From contig DASXZP010000039.1 in assembly GCA_036501825.1 (NCBI GenBank), forward strand, positions 41,719 to 105,718: 64,000 bases of DNA, read 5' to 3'. Origin of the DNA: JAFECT01 sp036501825. Lineage in GTDB: Bacteria; Pseudomonadota; Alphaproteobacteria; Caulobacterales; Caulobacteraceae. Every line of letters starts with the position of its first letter. Within the stretch, counting starts at the first letter, position 1. Positions 25,140-33,472 of the stretch are shown piece after piece. The notes below the pieces were generated by a model, which was not told the DNA's origin, did no database searches, and was given only the letters and a program-made list of their open reading frames with translations. A program made the translations under genes and the position numbers.

Positions 25140-27755
25140 TCACCCCGGGTGGGCGGCCAGCCAGTCCGACAACGGCCCAAGACGCTCGGCCCTGAACCTC
25201 GCGTTGCTCTTGATCGCGGCGACCGCTGCGTCCACCGGGCGCTGTGAGCTCGGGTCGACCCGCTTGTCGGCCCAGGCCTTCAGTTCATCGGCGCGCGCAG
25301 GATTGGCGGACGCGCTGGCGACGCCTGGCATCAGACGCAGTTGCGTCGACGAGTCGATCGGAATGTCGTTCTTGCCGTCGTGGGCCATCATGAAACGCCA
25401 CGCTAGATCGGGATGGCTGAACGAGACGTTGATGATCAGTCCGGGCGCCAGACCCGCGGGCGTATCGGGACCGATGGCGATATCGAGCAGGCGTGACGCC
25501 AGCACCGGATCGGCGACCTGGGCCATGGCCTCCAGCAAGCGCTGACGCTGCAGCGGATCCGGATTGGCGTGGACCATGGCCGCGAGCTGGTCGAACTCCG
25601 TCGCTGTGGCGTTGCGCGCGACGATGGCGATGACCGTGCGGCGCTGACCGGGGTCGATCGAAGACGGATCGGCCAGCAGTTTGGCGAACCGAGCGCGGGC
25701 CTCGGCGATCGTGACCGCATCGTCGAACCGGCCCAGGGCGTTCAAGAGACTCGTACGCAGCGTCGAGATCGAGGGATCCTCGCCCGGCTTCGCGTCCCAA
25801 CCGATCTTTGCGGCCAGAGGCTTCAGCAAGCGGCGCGCATGGGCCGCAAACGCGCCCCGGCGCGGGTCGTCGCCATAGGCGGCGTCGATGCCGATGAGCG
25901 TATTGACCGCCTGACGCCAGACAATCGGGTCGGCGTCCACCGGAAGCGCCGACGCAAATTCGAGCGTGTTGGACACCGGCTCGTAACCGGCCTCGCCCAA
26001 CGCCCAGGCGTCATAGAGCAGCCCCAGTTGGTCGATGGCGGAGAAGCTGGCGGTGCGCGCGGCCAGGCCGTCGAAATCCTTCTGCGTATAGAGCACCCGC
26101 GCGTAGGTTTTCTGGCCCTCGTTCACCAGCACCGGCGCCGCGTGCGCCGAAGCTTCGGGCGCCTCCGCGCCGCTCTGGATCAGAAGGTCGCGGGCGCCTT
26201 CCACGCGGAGTGGAATTTGCCAGGACGGCGTAGCCTTCCCTTCACTCGCGCGCCCGTCGGCGAAGAACCGGCCCGTAGAAAGTTCAATCGTCGTCCCGCT
26301 GCCCGACGGAGCCTCGCTCACATGGATCAGCGGCAATCCCGCCTGGGTGGTGAACCGGCGCTCGATGTCGAGGATCGGCTTGCCCGAGGTGGCCTGCACT
26401 TCGCGCCACAGGTCGGCGTCCACCGTGTTGCCGAACGCATGCGCCTTCATGTAGCGCCGCACGCCGTCGCGGAAGTTGTCGGCACCGGCGTAGGCTTCGA
26501 GCATGGTGATGACCGCGGCGCCCTTGTTGTACGTGATCGCGTCGAAGGCTTCGTCGGCCTGTTCCGCCGTCAGCACCGGTTGCACGATCGGATGGGTGCC
26601 GGCGCCCGCGTCGGCGCGCTTGCCGCCGTCGTAGATCGCCATGGCCTGCAGGCCGGTGCGCCATTCGGGGTGCAGTTCGACCGCGGCCTTGGTCTGCATC
26701 CAGCGCGCAAAGCCCTCGTTGAGCCACAGGTTGTCCCACCACGCCATGGTGACCAGGTCGCCGAACCACTGGTGCGCCATCTCGTGGGAGACCACCAGGA
26801 AGACGAGCTGGCGGTCGCTCTCGGTGGAGAACTTCGGATCGAACAGCAGATGCTCGCCGGAATAGAAGATCGCGCCCCAGTTCTCCATCGACCCGCCCTG
26901 GATTTCACCGGGCGCCGCGATCAGATCGAGCTTGGGCAGCGGATACTTAGTCCCGAACCAGCCGTTGTAGAAGTGCAGCAACTTGGCCGCTTCACCCAGC
27001 GCATAGCGGCCCTTCTCGGTTTCACCGCGCGGCACGACCACGCCCACGGTGGTCCCGTCGACCTCGGTGGTGATCCGCTCCCAATCGCCGAGACCAAAAT
27101 AGATCAGATAGGTCGCCATCTTCGGCGAGGTCTGAAAGTGCGTGCGCGCCAAACCGCCGCCGAGTTTCTCGCTCGAAGCGATCGGCATGTTGGACACCGG
27201 CAGCAGAGCTTCCGGCGCATCCACGGTCAGGGTGAAGTTGGCCTTCAGCCCCGGCTCGTCCCACGAGGGCATGAAGTCGCGTTCCGACGCGGGCTCGAAA
27301 TTGGTCGCCAGGGTGCGGCGCTTGCCGGCCGCGGTGTCGTAGTCCATCGCGAAGAAGCCGAGCGTCGTCTTTCCGATGTCGCCGTGATAGGCGATCGTGA
27401 GCACGTGACGCCCGGCGCCGATCGGCTTGGCGAACGCGAGCGTCGCGCGCTGCAGTTTAGTGTCGAGGCTGACCGCCGCCGGCGCGGTATCGCCGTCCAC
27501 GATCGCGCGGTCGAACACCAGGTGGTCCGCGTTCAGGGTGACCTGGGTCGAAGGCGCCGCGACATCGACGGTGATCTTCACCTCGCCCTTGAAGGTCAGG
27601 TGGTCGGCGTCGGGAACCAGGTGCAGGTCGTAGGCCACGGGCCGCACGCCGGCCGGCAGCACCTCGCGCAGGCCGCCGTCGGTCGATTGCGCAAACGCCG
27701 CACCCGAAACGGCAAGCCCCGCCGCCAGGACCACACCCCAGACAAACCCACGCAT
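25140..27755 (-). CDS. exported M1-family aminopeptidase (871 aa)
   Basis: The start is at 27755, with GGAGGGTGGCT upstream and a signal peptide running to AFA-QS. The protein has the M1 layout: an N-terminal beta saddle, the exopeptidase motif GSMENWGA (Met290-Glu-Asn292), the zinc motif HEMAHQ (324-329) with the downstream ligand Glu in LNEGFARWMQ, and a long C-terminal ERAP1-like helical domain (about 540-871). It removes N-terminal residues from peptides, probably in the periplasm. A paralogue of similar length lies at 60256-62733. A much longer in-frame reading upstream of 27755 has no start support and crosses the bla upstream region. Confidence 0.93.
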   Translation of the reverse strand: MRGFVWGVVLAAGLAVSGAAFAQSTDGGLREVLPAGVRPVAYDLHLVPDADHLTFKGEVKITVDVAAPSTQVTLNADHLVFDRAIVDGDTAPAAVSLDTKLQRATLAFAKPIGAGRHVLTIAYHGDIGKTTLGFFAMDYDTAAGKRRTLATNFEPASERDFMPSWDEPGLKANFTLTVDAPEALLPVSNMPIASSEKLGGGLARTHFQTSPKMATYLIYFGLGDWERITTEVDGTTVGVVVPRGETEKGRYALGEAAKLLHFYNGWFGTKYPLPKLDLIAAPGEIQGGSMENWGAIFYSGEHLLFDPKFSTESDRQLVFLVVSHEMAHQWFGDLVTMAWWDNLWLNEGFARWMQTKAAVELHPEWRTGLQAMAIYDGGKRADAGAGTHPIVQPVLTAEQADEAFDAITYNKGAAVITMLEAYAGADNFRDGVRRYMKAHAFGNTVDADLWREVQATSGKPILDIERRFTTQAGLPLIHVSEAPSGSGTTIELSTGRFFADGRASEGKATPSWQIPLRVEGARDLLIQSGAEAPEASAHAAPVLVNEGQKTYARVLYTQKDFDGLAARTASFSAIDQLGLLYDAWALGEAGYEPVSNTLEFASALPVDADPIVWRQAVNTLIGIDAAYGDDPRRGAFAAHARRLLKPLAAKIGWDAKPGEDPSISTLRTSLLNALGRFDDAVTIAEARARFAKLLADPSSIDPGQRRTVIAIVARNATATEFDQLAAMVHANPDPLQRQRLLEAMAQVADPVLASRLLDIAIGPDTPAGLAPGLIINVSFSHPDLAWRFMMAHDGKNDIPIDSSTQLRLMPGVASASANPARADELKAWADKRVDPSSQRPVDAAVAAIKSNARFRAERLGPLSDWLAAHPG

Positions 27756-27905
27756 AGCCACCCTCCACGCCCGGCCCGGACAGGGCCGGCGCGACCCTGC
27801 CCCGGGGCGCCGCGGGAGGCAAGTTACGCCGCCGTCACCTTCACGGAGAATGTGATTTGCGGCAGGAATTGCGCCGCCTAAGACGGCTGCATCGGGGAGA
27901 CGGCC

Positions 27906-28760
27906 ATGGGACTTTCGCGGCGCGGCGTGATGTTGGGGCTTTCGTGCGTGGCGGCCGGCGGGCCGGCCCTCGCCCAGGACGACATCGACGACTTCCAGGG
28001 CCTGGAACGCAAGTACGGCGGCCGGCTCGGCGTGTTCGTCCACGACACCGGCTCGGACCGCAGCCAGAGCTATCGCGAAGACGAGCACTTCTTGATGTGC
28101 AGCACCTTCAAGGTGCTCGCGGTGGCGGACGTGCTGGCGCGGGTGGACGCCGGGCGCGAACAACTCGACCGCCGCATACCCTATGGGCAGAAAGACTTGC
28201 TCGACTACGCGCCGGTCACGCGCGCGCATCTGAAGGACGGAGGGATGGTGCTGGGCGCGCTGTGCGCCGCCGCCATCCACGTCAGCGACAACACCGCCGC
28301 CAACCTGATCCTCTCAGCGCTCGGGGGCCCCGCGGAGGTGACGCGCTTTGCCCGCAGTCTCGGCGACGACTACACGCGCCTGGACCGGACCGAGCCCACC
28401 TTGAACGATCCCGGCGGCGAACTCGACACCACCACGCCGCGCGCCATGTCGCGCTCGGTCGGCAAGATCCTGCTGGGCCAGGTGCTGAAGCCCGCCTCGC
28501 GCGACCGTCTGGAAAAATGGATGCAGGAGGAGACGCCGGGCCTGGGCCGCGTGCGCAGGGGCCTGCCGTCGACCTGGACCGCCGCCGACAAGCCGGGCAC
28601 CGGCGACACCCAGACCAACGACGTCGTGCTCGCCCGCCGCCCCGACGGCAAATCCCCGCTGATGATCGCGGCCTACTACGAGAACCCGAAGGGAAACAGC
28701 GTCCAGGCGCAAGCGGTGATGCAGGCGATCGGCCGTATCGTCGGTCGCTGGGCGACCTGA
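27906..28760 (+). CDS. class A beta-lactamase with altered KTG motif
   Basis: This 284-aa protein has a twin-arginine-like signal (LSRRGVMLGLSCVAAGGPAL). Class A motifs: the nucleophile Ser66 in CSTFK (Ambler S70-x-x-K73), SDN at 127-129 (S130-D-N132) and Glu163 in RTEPTLN (E166). The third motif, normally K-T/S-G (234-236), is K229-P-G231: Pro replaces the hydroxyl residue that contacts the substrate carboxylate. Arg220 might compensate. Cys65 and Cys120 are in positions known from other class A enzymes. Whether it hydrolyses beta-lactams is uncertain. No ampR-like gene is adjacent; a TetR gene lies convergent just after it. Confidence 0.9.
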   Translation: MGLSRRGVMLGLSCVAAGGPALAQDDIDDFQGLERKYGGRLGVFVHDTGSDRSQSYREDEHFLMCSTFKVLAVADVLARVDAGREQLDRRIPYGQKDLLDYAPVTRAHLKDGGMVLGALCAAAIHVSDNTAANLILSALGGPAEVTRFARSLGDDYTRLDRTEPTLNDPGGELDTTTPRAMSRSVGKILLGQVLKPASRDRLEKWMQEETPGLGRVRRGLPSTWTAADKPGTGDTQTNDVVLARRPDGKSPLMIAAYYENPKGNSVQAQAVMQAIGRIVGRWAT

Positions 28761-28764
28761 CGGA

Positions 28765-29355
28765 TCACCCTCCGGAAAGCAACGCCGCCTCCGCCGCCCG
28801 CGTGGTCGCGTGCAGCGCCTTGGCCAGCACTTCGGCCGAGCAACGCTTGTGTCCGGCCAGCCACGCCTCGATCAGCCCCATCTGCGCGCGCGCCAAGAGC
28901 GAAGCGGCCAGCGGCGCGGGCAGGCCCGGATGGTTTCGTCGCGGACGCGCACGGCGGGTCAGGCGCGTTTCGATCATCGTCGCCAGCAGGCGCGTCATCG
29001 CGGTCCATGCGCCGCTGCCGAGCATGGCCTGGGCGCGGCGGCGATTTTCCCAGAAGTGTTCGACCACCCATGCCAGCTTCGGATCGACGGCGTCGGCGAC
29101 ACCGGCTTCAGCAAGCGGGGCGAGCAGAGGCGCGACCGTCTCGTTCAGAAGCGCCCGCTTGTCGGCGTAGTGTTCGTAGAAGGTCGAGCGGCCCACGTCG
29201 GCCTTGGCCGCGATATCGGCGACGCCGAACCCGTCGTAGCCGCGCTCGAAGAACAGGCTGTTGAACGCGTTGCGCAGCGCCGTCCGCGTGCGCGCGACCC
29301 GCCGGTCCGCGGGCGCCGTTGGCCGCGGATCTGACCGCAAAGGATTGGCAGACAT
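28765..29355 (-). CDS. TetR-family transcriptional regulator
   Basis: The protein is 196 aa from the ATG at 29355 (AGGA upstream). Residues about 20-65 form the TetR DNA-binding domain: a first helix, TRTALRNAFNSLFFERGYDG, then FGVADIAAKADVGRSTFYEHY with the recognition helix. The rest is an all-helical ligand and dimer domain without recognised specificity. The region upstream, shared with the divergent membrane protein gene at 29456, holds a palindrome that may be its operator. It converges with the beta-lactamase gene 4 bases away. Longer in-frame readings upstream are Arg/Pro-rich shadows of the membrane protein gene. Confidence 0.9.
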   Translation of the reverse strand: MSANPLRSDPRPTAPADRRVARTRTALRNAFNSLFFERGYDGFGVADIAAKADVGRSTFYEHYADKRALLNETVAPLLAPLAEAGVADAVDPKLAWVVEHFWENRRRAQAMLGSGAWTAMTRLLATMIETRLTRRARPRRNHPGLPAPLAASLLARAQMGLIEAWLAGHKRCSAEVLAKALHATTRAAEAALLSGG

Positions 29356-29367
29356 TATTATCCTGTT

Positions 29368-29381
29368 GTCCGGTTTCGGAC
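29368..29381. promoter_or_regulatory. candidate TetR operator
   Basis: GTCCG-GTTT-CGGAC is a perfect 5-bp palindrome with a 4-base centre, located 13 bases upstream of the tetR start and 75 bases before the divergent GTG start at 29456. TetR-family repressors usually bind such palindromes in their own divergent promoter. The short arms make chance occurrence possible. Confidence 0.4.
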
Positions 29382-29455
29382 CCGATGGCCTAGACGTCCA
29401 GGATAGGCGCGCCCGACGCTGATATCCAGAGCGGAGCCGTATCCGGAGACGCCCT

Positions 29456-30148
29456 GTGACCGACGCGCACCCCGCCCCTCGCCTCCCCCGCCGCTTCGCC
29501 GACCTCTTCGGCGGCGCCGTGATCGGCCTGTCCGTCCTGCTGGCGGTGGTGATGATCCTGCACCACCCGGTCGCCCATGGCGGCGGCACGGCCGCGATCC
29601 TGCAGAGCGCCCAGCGCCAGGCGGACATCGACCACATCGTGCACGGCGTGCTGATCGCCCTGATGGGGGTGCTGACCCTTGGCTTCCTGCACCTGACCCA
29701 GCGTCTGGGGTTCCAGCGTCCGGCGGCCGCCGCGGGGTTTGTTGCTTTCGCCGCCGGCAGCCTGCTGGTCTCGATTGCCGGAACCTTCGACGGCTTCGTT
29801 GTCCCCGACGTCGCGACCTGGTGCAACGCGCCGGGCCACGTCTGCACGGGATCGGGCATGCTCGTGCTTATCTCGGCGGTCATTCAGGATTTCACCACCG
29901 TCGGCTTCGTCGCCCAATCGATCGGCCTCATCGCCTGGGGGATCGCCCTGCTGACGGCGCGCGGCGGTTGGGCCGGTCGCACGCTCGGCGTGCTGGGCGT
30001 CCTCTGCGGCGGCGCCTCTGCAGCGGTCCTGATCGGGGCGCACGTGTTTCTCACGCCGCACTCCCTGCTGATGATCTTCGCCGTCTACGGCGTCTGGTAC
30101 CTGGCCGCCGCCGCCTGGCTGATCGCGGTTCCTCGAACGCCGGACTGA
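29456..30148 (+). CDS. multi-spanning membrane protein of unknown function, divergent from tetR
   Basis: The protein is 230 aa with a GTG start at 29456, with CCGGAGAC about 7 bases upstream. It has about seven hydrophobic helices: near residues 18-38, 62-82, 91-112, 132-150, 154-171, 175-197 and 200-222. A short Cys-containing loop (VATWCNAPGHVCTGSG) lies between helices three and four. No family is recognised. The arrangement with a divergent TetR gene suggests that the regulator controls it, perhaps in response to a small molecule it transports or senses. That is inference. Confidence 0.75.
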   Translation: MTDAHPAPRLPRRFADLFGGAVIGLSVLLAVVMILHHPVAHGGGTAAILQSAQRQADIDHIVHGVLIALMGVLTLGFLHLTQRLGFQRPAAAAGFVAFAAGSLLVSIAGTFDGFVVPDVATWCNAPGHVCTGSGMLVLISAVIQDFTTVGFVAQSIGLIAWGIALLTARGGWAGRTLGVLGVLCGGASAAVLIGAHVFLTPHSLLMIFAVYGVWYLAAAAWLIAVPRTPD

Positions 30149-30196
30149 GCCGGGAACGATCAACAGAGCGATATGGCCAAGCTTGACCGTATCGAC

Positions 30197-30211
30197 GCGA
30201 TTGCCAATCGC
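30197..30211. promoter_or_regulatory. palindrome upstream of the hybrid kinase
   Basis: GCGATTG-C-CAATCGC is a perfect 7-bp palindrome 43 bases before the ATG at 30255. Its size and place fit a dimeric regulator site or part of the promoter region. No -10/-35 pair could be assigned with certainty. Confidence 0.35.
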
Positions 30212-30254
30212 CCTGAATTGACTAAGGAAAGGACAGGGTTTCGGCTGGGGCTCA

Positions 30255-32108
30255 ATGGACCTTCGCGACGTTTTATCGCGGCTACCGCGCGAAGAGCGCT
30301 GGACGGTGGCGGCGCTGAGCGCCGCCTTCCTGTTCCTAGTGCTGGCCAGCGCGGCGGCGATTGTCGGCACGGTGCGTTCCGCCGATGCGGAAAACTGGGT
30401 CGTGCACACCGTCGAAGTTCGCCGGCTGAACCAGGAACTCTATTCCACGGTGCAATCGGCCGTGCTCGGCGCCCGCGGCTACGTCATCAACCGCGAGCCG
30501 ACCTACCTCGAAGGCATCGGCGAAGCCCGGACGCAGACACCGGTCATGCTGAAGCGGCTCGCCGTGCTCGTGCGTGACAACCCCGCCCAAGTGCAGCGTG
30601 TGCGCGACCTCGATGTCGCGATCCAGACCGAACTCGCTTCCCTCGACCATACCATCGCCCTGGTCGCGCATCCGAGCGCATTGGAGTCGATCCGCGCCAC
30701 GCCGCTCACGCCGGTACACGACGCGAGCGAAGCGATCGATCGCGCTGAGATCGAACTGTTGAACAGTCGCGAAGACCGCGCCTCGCTGGAGCGGGGCCTG
30801 CTTCTGGCGGCGGTGATCTCGTCGCTGGCGGCCGCCGGCGCCCTGGCCTGGTTCGTACTGCGCTCCACCCAGCGAAGCCTCGAGCTGGTCGAGGACCGCA
30901 ACGACGCCCTGGCCACCGAGATGGAGGCGCGCCTGCGGGCGGAGGCGCAGCTTCGGCAATCGCAGAAGATGGAGGCGGTGGGCCAACTGACCGGCGGGGT
31001 CGCCCACGACTTCAACAACATGCTGGCGATCATCATCGGCAATATGGACCTGTTGCAGCGCAAGCTGGCCAGGGGCGAAGGCAAGCTCGAAACCTACGTC
31101 GAGAACGCGCTCAGCGGCGCACAGCGCGCCGCGGTGCTGACCCAGAGCCTGCTCGCCTTCTCGCGTCAGCAACCGCTCGACCCCAAGGCGCTGGACGTCA
31201 ACAAGACGGTATCGGAGATGTCGCGCCTGCTGCAGCGCACACTTGGGGAGGCGGTCACCATCGAGACCGTGCTCGCCGCCGGTTTGTGGGCCGCGTACAT
31301 CGACGCGTCGCAACTCGAGAGCGCGATGTTGAACCTGGGCGTCAACGCGCGAGACGCCATGGGCGACGGCGGCAAGTTGACCATCGAAACCGCCAACACC
31401 TATCTCGACGACGCCTACGTCGAACGCGAAGCCGGCGGCGTCATCGCCGGCCAGTACGTGATGGTCGCGTTCACCGACACCGGCGACGGCATCGGGCCCG
31501 ATATCGTCGAGCGCGTGTTCGATCCGTTCTTCACCACCAAGGCGCCCGGCAAAGGCACCGGCCTTGGCCTCAGCCAGGTGCACGGCTTTCTGAAACAGTC
31601 AGGCGGCCACGTGAAGATCTACAGCGAGCCCAGGGTCGGCACGACGGTAAAGCTCTACCTGCCGCGCGCCGACGGCGACCGTGTCGCAGCGCCGCCTGGC
31701 GCCCACGTCCCCGATCCGCTCGAGGCCGGTCAAGCGGTGGTGCTGGTGGTCGAGGACGACGCCCATGTGCGCGCCTTCGTCTGCGACGGCGTACGCGACC
31801 TCGGCCATCGGGTCATCGAGGCGGAAAGCGTCAAGACCGCCCTCGCCGCGCTGGACGTGGCGCCGGAGATCGAGCTGATCTTGACCGACGTGGTGATGCC
31901 CGGCGCCACCGGCCGCGTGCTCGCCGACGAAGCGCGCAAGAAGCGCCCCGGCCTGCCGGTGGTGTTCATGACCGGCTATACGCGCAACGCCATCGTCCAC
32001 AACGGCGTGCTCGACGCCGGCGCCCTGCTGCTCAACAAACCGTTCACGCTGAAGCAGCTCTCGGCCAAGCTCAGGGAAGCCCTCGCCGCAGGAAAGCCGA
32101 GCGGGTAA
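30255..32108 (+). CDS. CHASE3-containing hybrid sensor histidine kinase
   Basis: A 617-aa membrane kinase. Domains in order: TM1 (about 17-40), a CHASE3-like helical sensor outside the membrane (about 45-175, with RRLNQELYSTVQSAVLGARGY), TM2 (about 183-203), a coiled coil, HisKA with the phosphoacceptor His251 in TGGVAHDFNNMLAI, an HATPase with NARDAMGDGG, DTGDGIGPD and GKGTGLGLS, and a C-terminal receiver with phospho-acceptor Asp545 in LTDVVMPG and the Lys in LLNKPFT. The HDFNN kinase type often signals through phosphorelay or by dephosphorylating its own receiver. No dedicated response regulator follows; the MEDS genes are near. Confidence 0.93.
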   Translation: MDLRDVLSRLPREERWTVAALSAAFLFLVLASAAAIVGTVRSADAENWVVHTVEVRRLNQELYSTVQSAVLGARGYVINREPTYLEGIGEARTQTPVMLKRLAVLVRDNPAQVQRVRDLDVAIQTELASLDHTIALVAHPSALESIRATPLTPVHDASEAIDRAEIELLNSREDRASLERGLLLAAVISSLAAAGALAWFVLRSTQRSLELVEDRNDALATEMEARLRAEAQLRQSQKMEAVGQLTGGVAHDFNNMLAIIIGNMDLLQRKLARGEGKLETYVENALSGAQRAAVLTQSLLAFSRQQPLDPKALDVNKTVSEMSRLLQRTLGEAVTIETVLAAGLWAAYIDASQLESAMLNLGVNARDAMGDGGKLTIETANTYLDDAYVEREAGGVIAGQYVMVAFTDTGDGIGPDIVERVFDPFFTTKAPGKGTGLGLSQVHGFLKQSGGHVKIYSEPRVGTTVKLYLPRADGDRVAAPPGAHVPDPLEAGQAVVLVVEDDAHVRAFVCDGVRDLGHRVIEAESVKTALAALDVAPEIELILTDVVMPGATGRVLADEARKKRPGLPVVFMTGYTRNAIVHNGVLDAGALLLNKPFTLKQLSAKLREALAAGKPSG

Positions 32109-32215
32109 CAGCAGAGCTCATACACCGCTTCTTAGGACCTGCGGCGCAATGAAGCGGCCGCCTGGAGTGCATTGCATTATTGCTGAGCTTGCGGGGGGTT
32201 ACGGAGGAGATATCC

Positions 32216-32491
32216 GTGGCCATGTTCCGATACGCCATCCTCAGGATGGAGACCGAGTGGAAGATCGTCTGCGCACGCCGGCGCATCGGCCACTTTCCGA
32301 CCTACGAGTCCGCCCTGTTCGTCGCCCGTGAGCTCGCCTCGAACGCGCTCGAATGCGGCCACGAGGCGGAAATTCTCACCCAGAACGACGCGGGGCGGCT
32401 TTTCCCGGTGGCCATGGACCGCGGTTGGGGTTTCGATTCCCTACCACGCGGTAACCACGGGCATCATGCGCCTGTCATGCAATCGCTTTAG
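32216..32491 (+). CDS. small conserved protein (DUF2188-like pattern)
   Basis: About 91 aa when read from the GTG at 32216 (GGAGG 8 bases upstream), or 89 aa from the ATG at 32222. The pattern W-K-I-V-x-A-R-R-R-I-G-x-F, then YESALFVARELASNALECGH and a strand AEILTQNDAG resembles short proteins with a DUF2188-like beta-alpha unit. The C-terminal tail is not conserved in appearance. It lies 107 bases after the hybrid kinase and may be co-transcribed. Function is unknown. Confidence 0.6.
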   Translation: MAMFRYAILRMETEWKIVCARRRIGHFPTYESALFVARELASNALECGHEAEILTQNDAGRLFPVAMDRGWGFDSLPRGNHGHHAPVMQSL

Positions 32492-32551
32492 GCGACGCCC
32501 CAGAGTGCGAGACTGGGGGCCCCTCGCTCGGGGCGCGAGTTGGGGCGTGAC

Positions 32552-33364
32552 ATGCAAACGGGCCGCCTTTCCTGCCGCGCGGCGTTCATTTCCGATGTCC
32601 ACCTCGGCACGCGCGGGTGCCAGGCCGAACTGTTGCTGGACTTCATCAAGGCGCTCGACTGCGAGACGCTGTATCTGATCGGCGACATCGTCGATGGGTG
32701 GAAGCTGAAGGGGGGCTGGTTCTGGCCCCAGGCCCACAACGACGTGGTCCAGAAGATCCTGCGCCTGGCGCGGCGCGGCGTGAAGGTCTTCTACATTCCC
32801 GGCAATCACGACGACGGCGTGCGCGACTTCTGCGGCGTGCATTTCGGCGGGGTCGAGGTGGCCCTGGACGCGATCCACAAGGCCGCGGACGGGCGTCGCT
32901 ATCTGGTGATCCACGGCGATCAGTTCGACGGTGTGGTGACCCATGCCAAGTGGCTGGCCTTCGCCGGCGACTGGGGCTACCGCGTCCTGCTCGCGATGAA
33001 CACCAAGCTCAACCGCTTCCGCTCGGCCCTGGGCTTAAAGCCGTGGAGCCTGTCGGCCTACGTGAAGACGCGGGTGAAGAAGGCGCTGCAGTTCATCGAG
33101 AACTTCGAGGAAGCCCTGGCGAGCGAAGCCAGGCGGCGCGGCGTCGACGGCGTCGTCTGCGGCCATATCCACAAGGCCGAAATGCGCGACATCCTGGGCG
33201 TCCGCTACATCAACGACGGCGACTGGGTGGAAAGCTGCACCGCCGTTGTCGAACGCGCCGACGGCCGCTTCGAGATCATCGACTGGCGCGCCTGGCGGCT
33301 GGAGCATCCCGCGACGGCCGCAGCCACAGACGACACGCCCGCCCTGGCGCCCGTCGCCGCCTGA
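32552..33364 (+). CDS. LpxH-like calcineurin-type metallophosphoesterase
   Basis: The protein is 270 aa from the ATG at 32552. It carries the dimetal phosphoesterase motifs: D-x-H in ISDVHLGTRG, GDIVDGW, GNHDDG, IHGDQFD and GHIHKAE. The order and the 'UDP-2,3-diacylglucosamine diphosphatase' resemblance place it near LpxH/YbbF. Many alphaproteobacteria instead use LpxI for lipid A synthesis, so its true substrate is uncertain. The C-terminal tail (about 250-270) is Ala/Pro/Thr-rich. A GC-rich hairpin precedes it. The gene stands between the kinase group and the MEDS pair. Confidence 0.85.
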   Translation: MQTGRLSCRAAFISDVHLGTRGCQAELLLDFIKALDCETLYLIGDIVDGWKLKGGWFWPQAHNDVVQKILRLARRGVKVFYIPGNHDDGVRDFCGVHFGGVEVALDAIHKAADGRRYLVIHGDQFDGVVTHAKWLAFAGDWGYRVLLAMNTKLNRFRSALGLKPWSLSAYVKTRVKKALQFIENFEEALASEARRRGVDGVVCGHIHKAEMRDILGVRYINDGDWVESCTAVVERADGRFEIIDWRAWRLEHPATAAATDDTPALAPVAA

Positions 33365-33431
33365 CGCCTGCCCGGCGCGACTTCCCGGTCGGCGAGCATC
33401 CGCCGTGGCCTTTTCTACCGACGCCCCGGCA

Positions 33432-33467
33432 TGGTAGGCCTCGCCATGATTCTGGCGTGGTAGGCCT
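33432..33467. promoter_or_regulatory. direct repeat just upstream of the first MEDS gene
   Basis: TGGTAGGCCT occurs at 33432-33441 and again at 33458-33467, 26 bases from start to start. The second copy ends 5 bases before the ATG at 33473, overlapping the ribosome-binding zone. The surrounding bases CATG/CGTG are also similar. It may be a regulator site or the trace of a local duplication. Confidence 0.4.
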
Positions 33468-33472
33468 GCGGC

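Noticed and set aside
25569..27881. 770-codon open frame on plus, antisense to the M1 aminopeptidase
   Set aside because: Its composition is shadow-like (His, Arg, Gln, Gly) and the opposite strand encodes GxMEN and HExxH.
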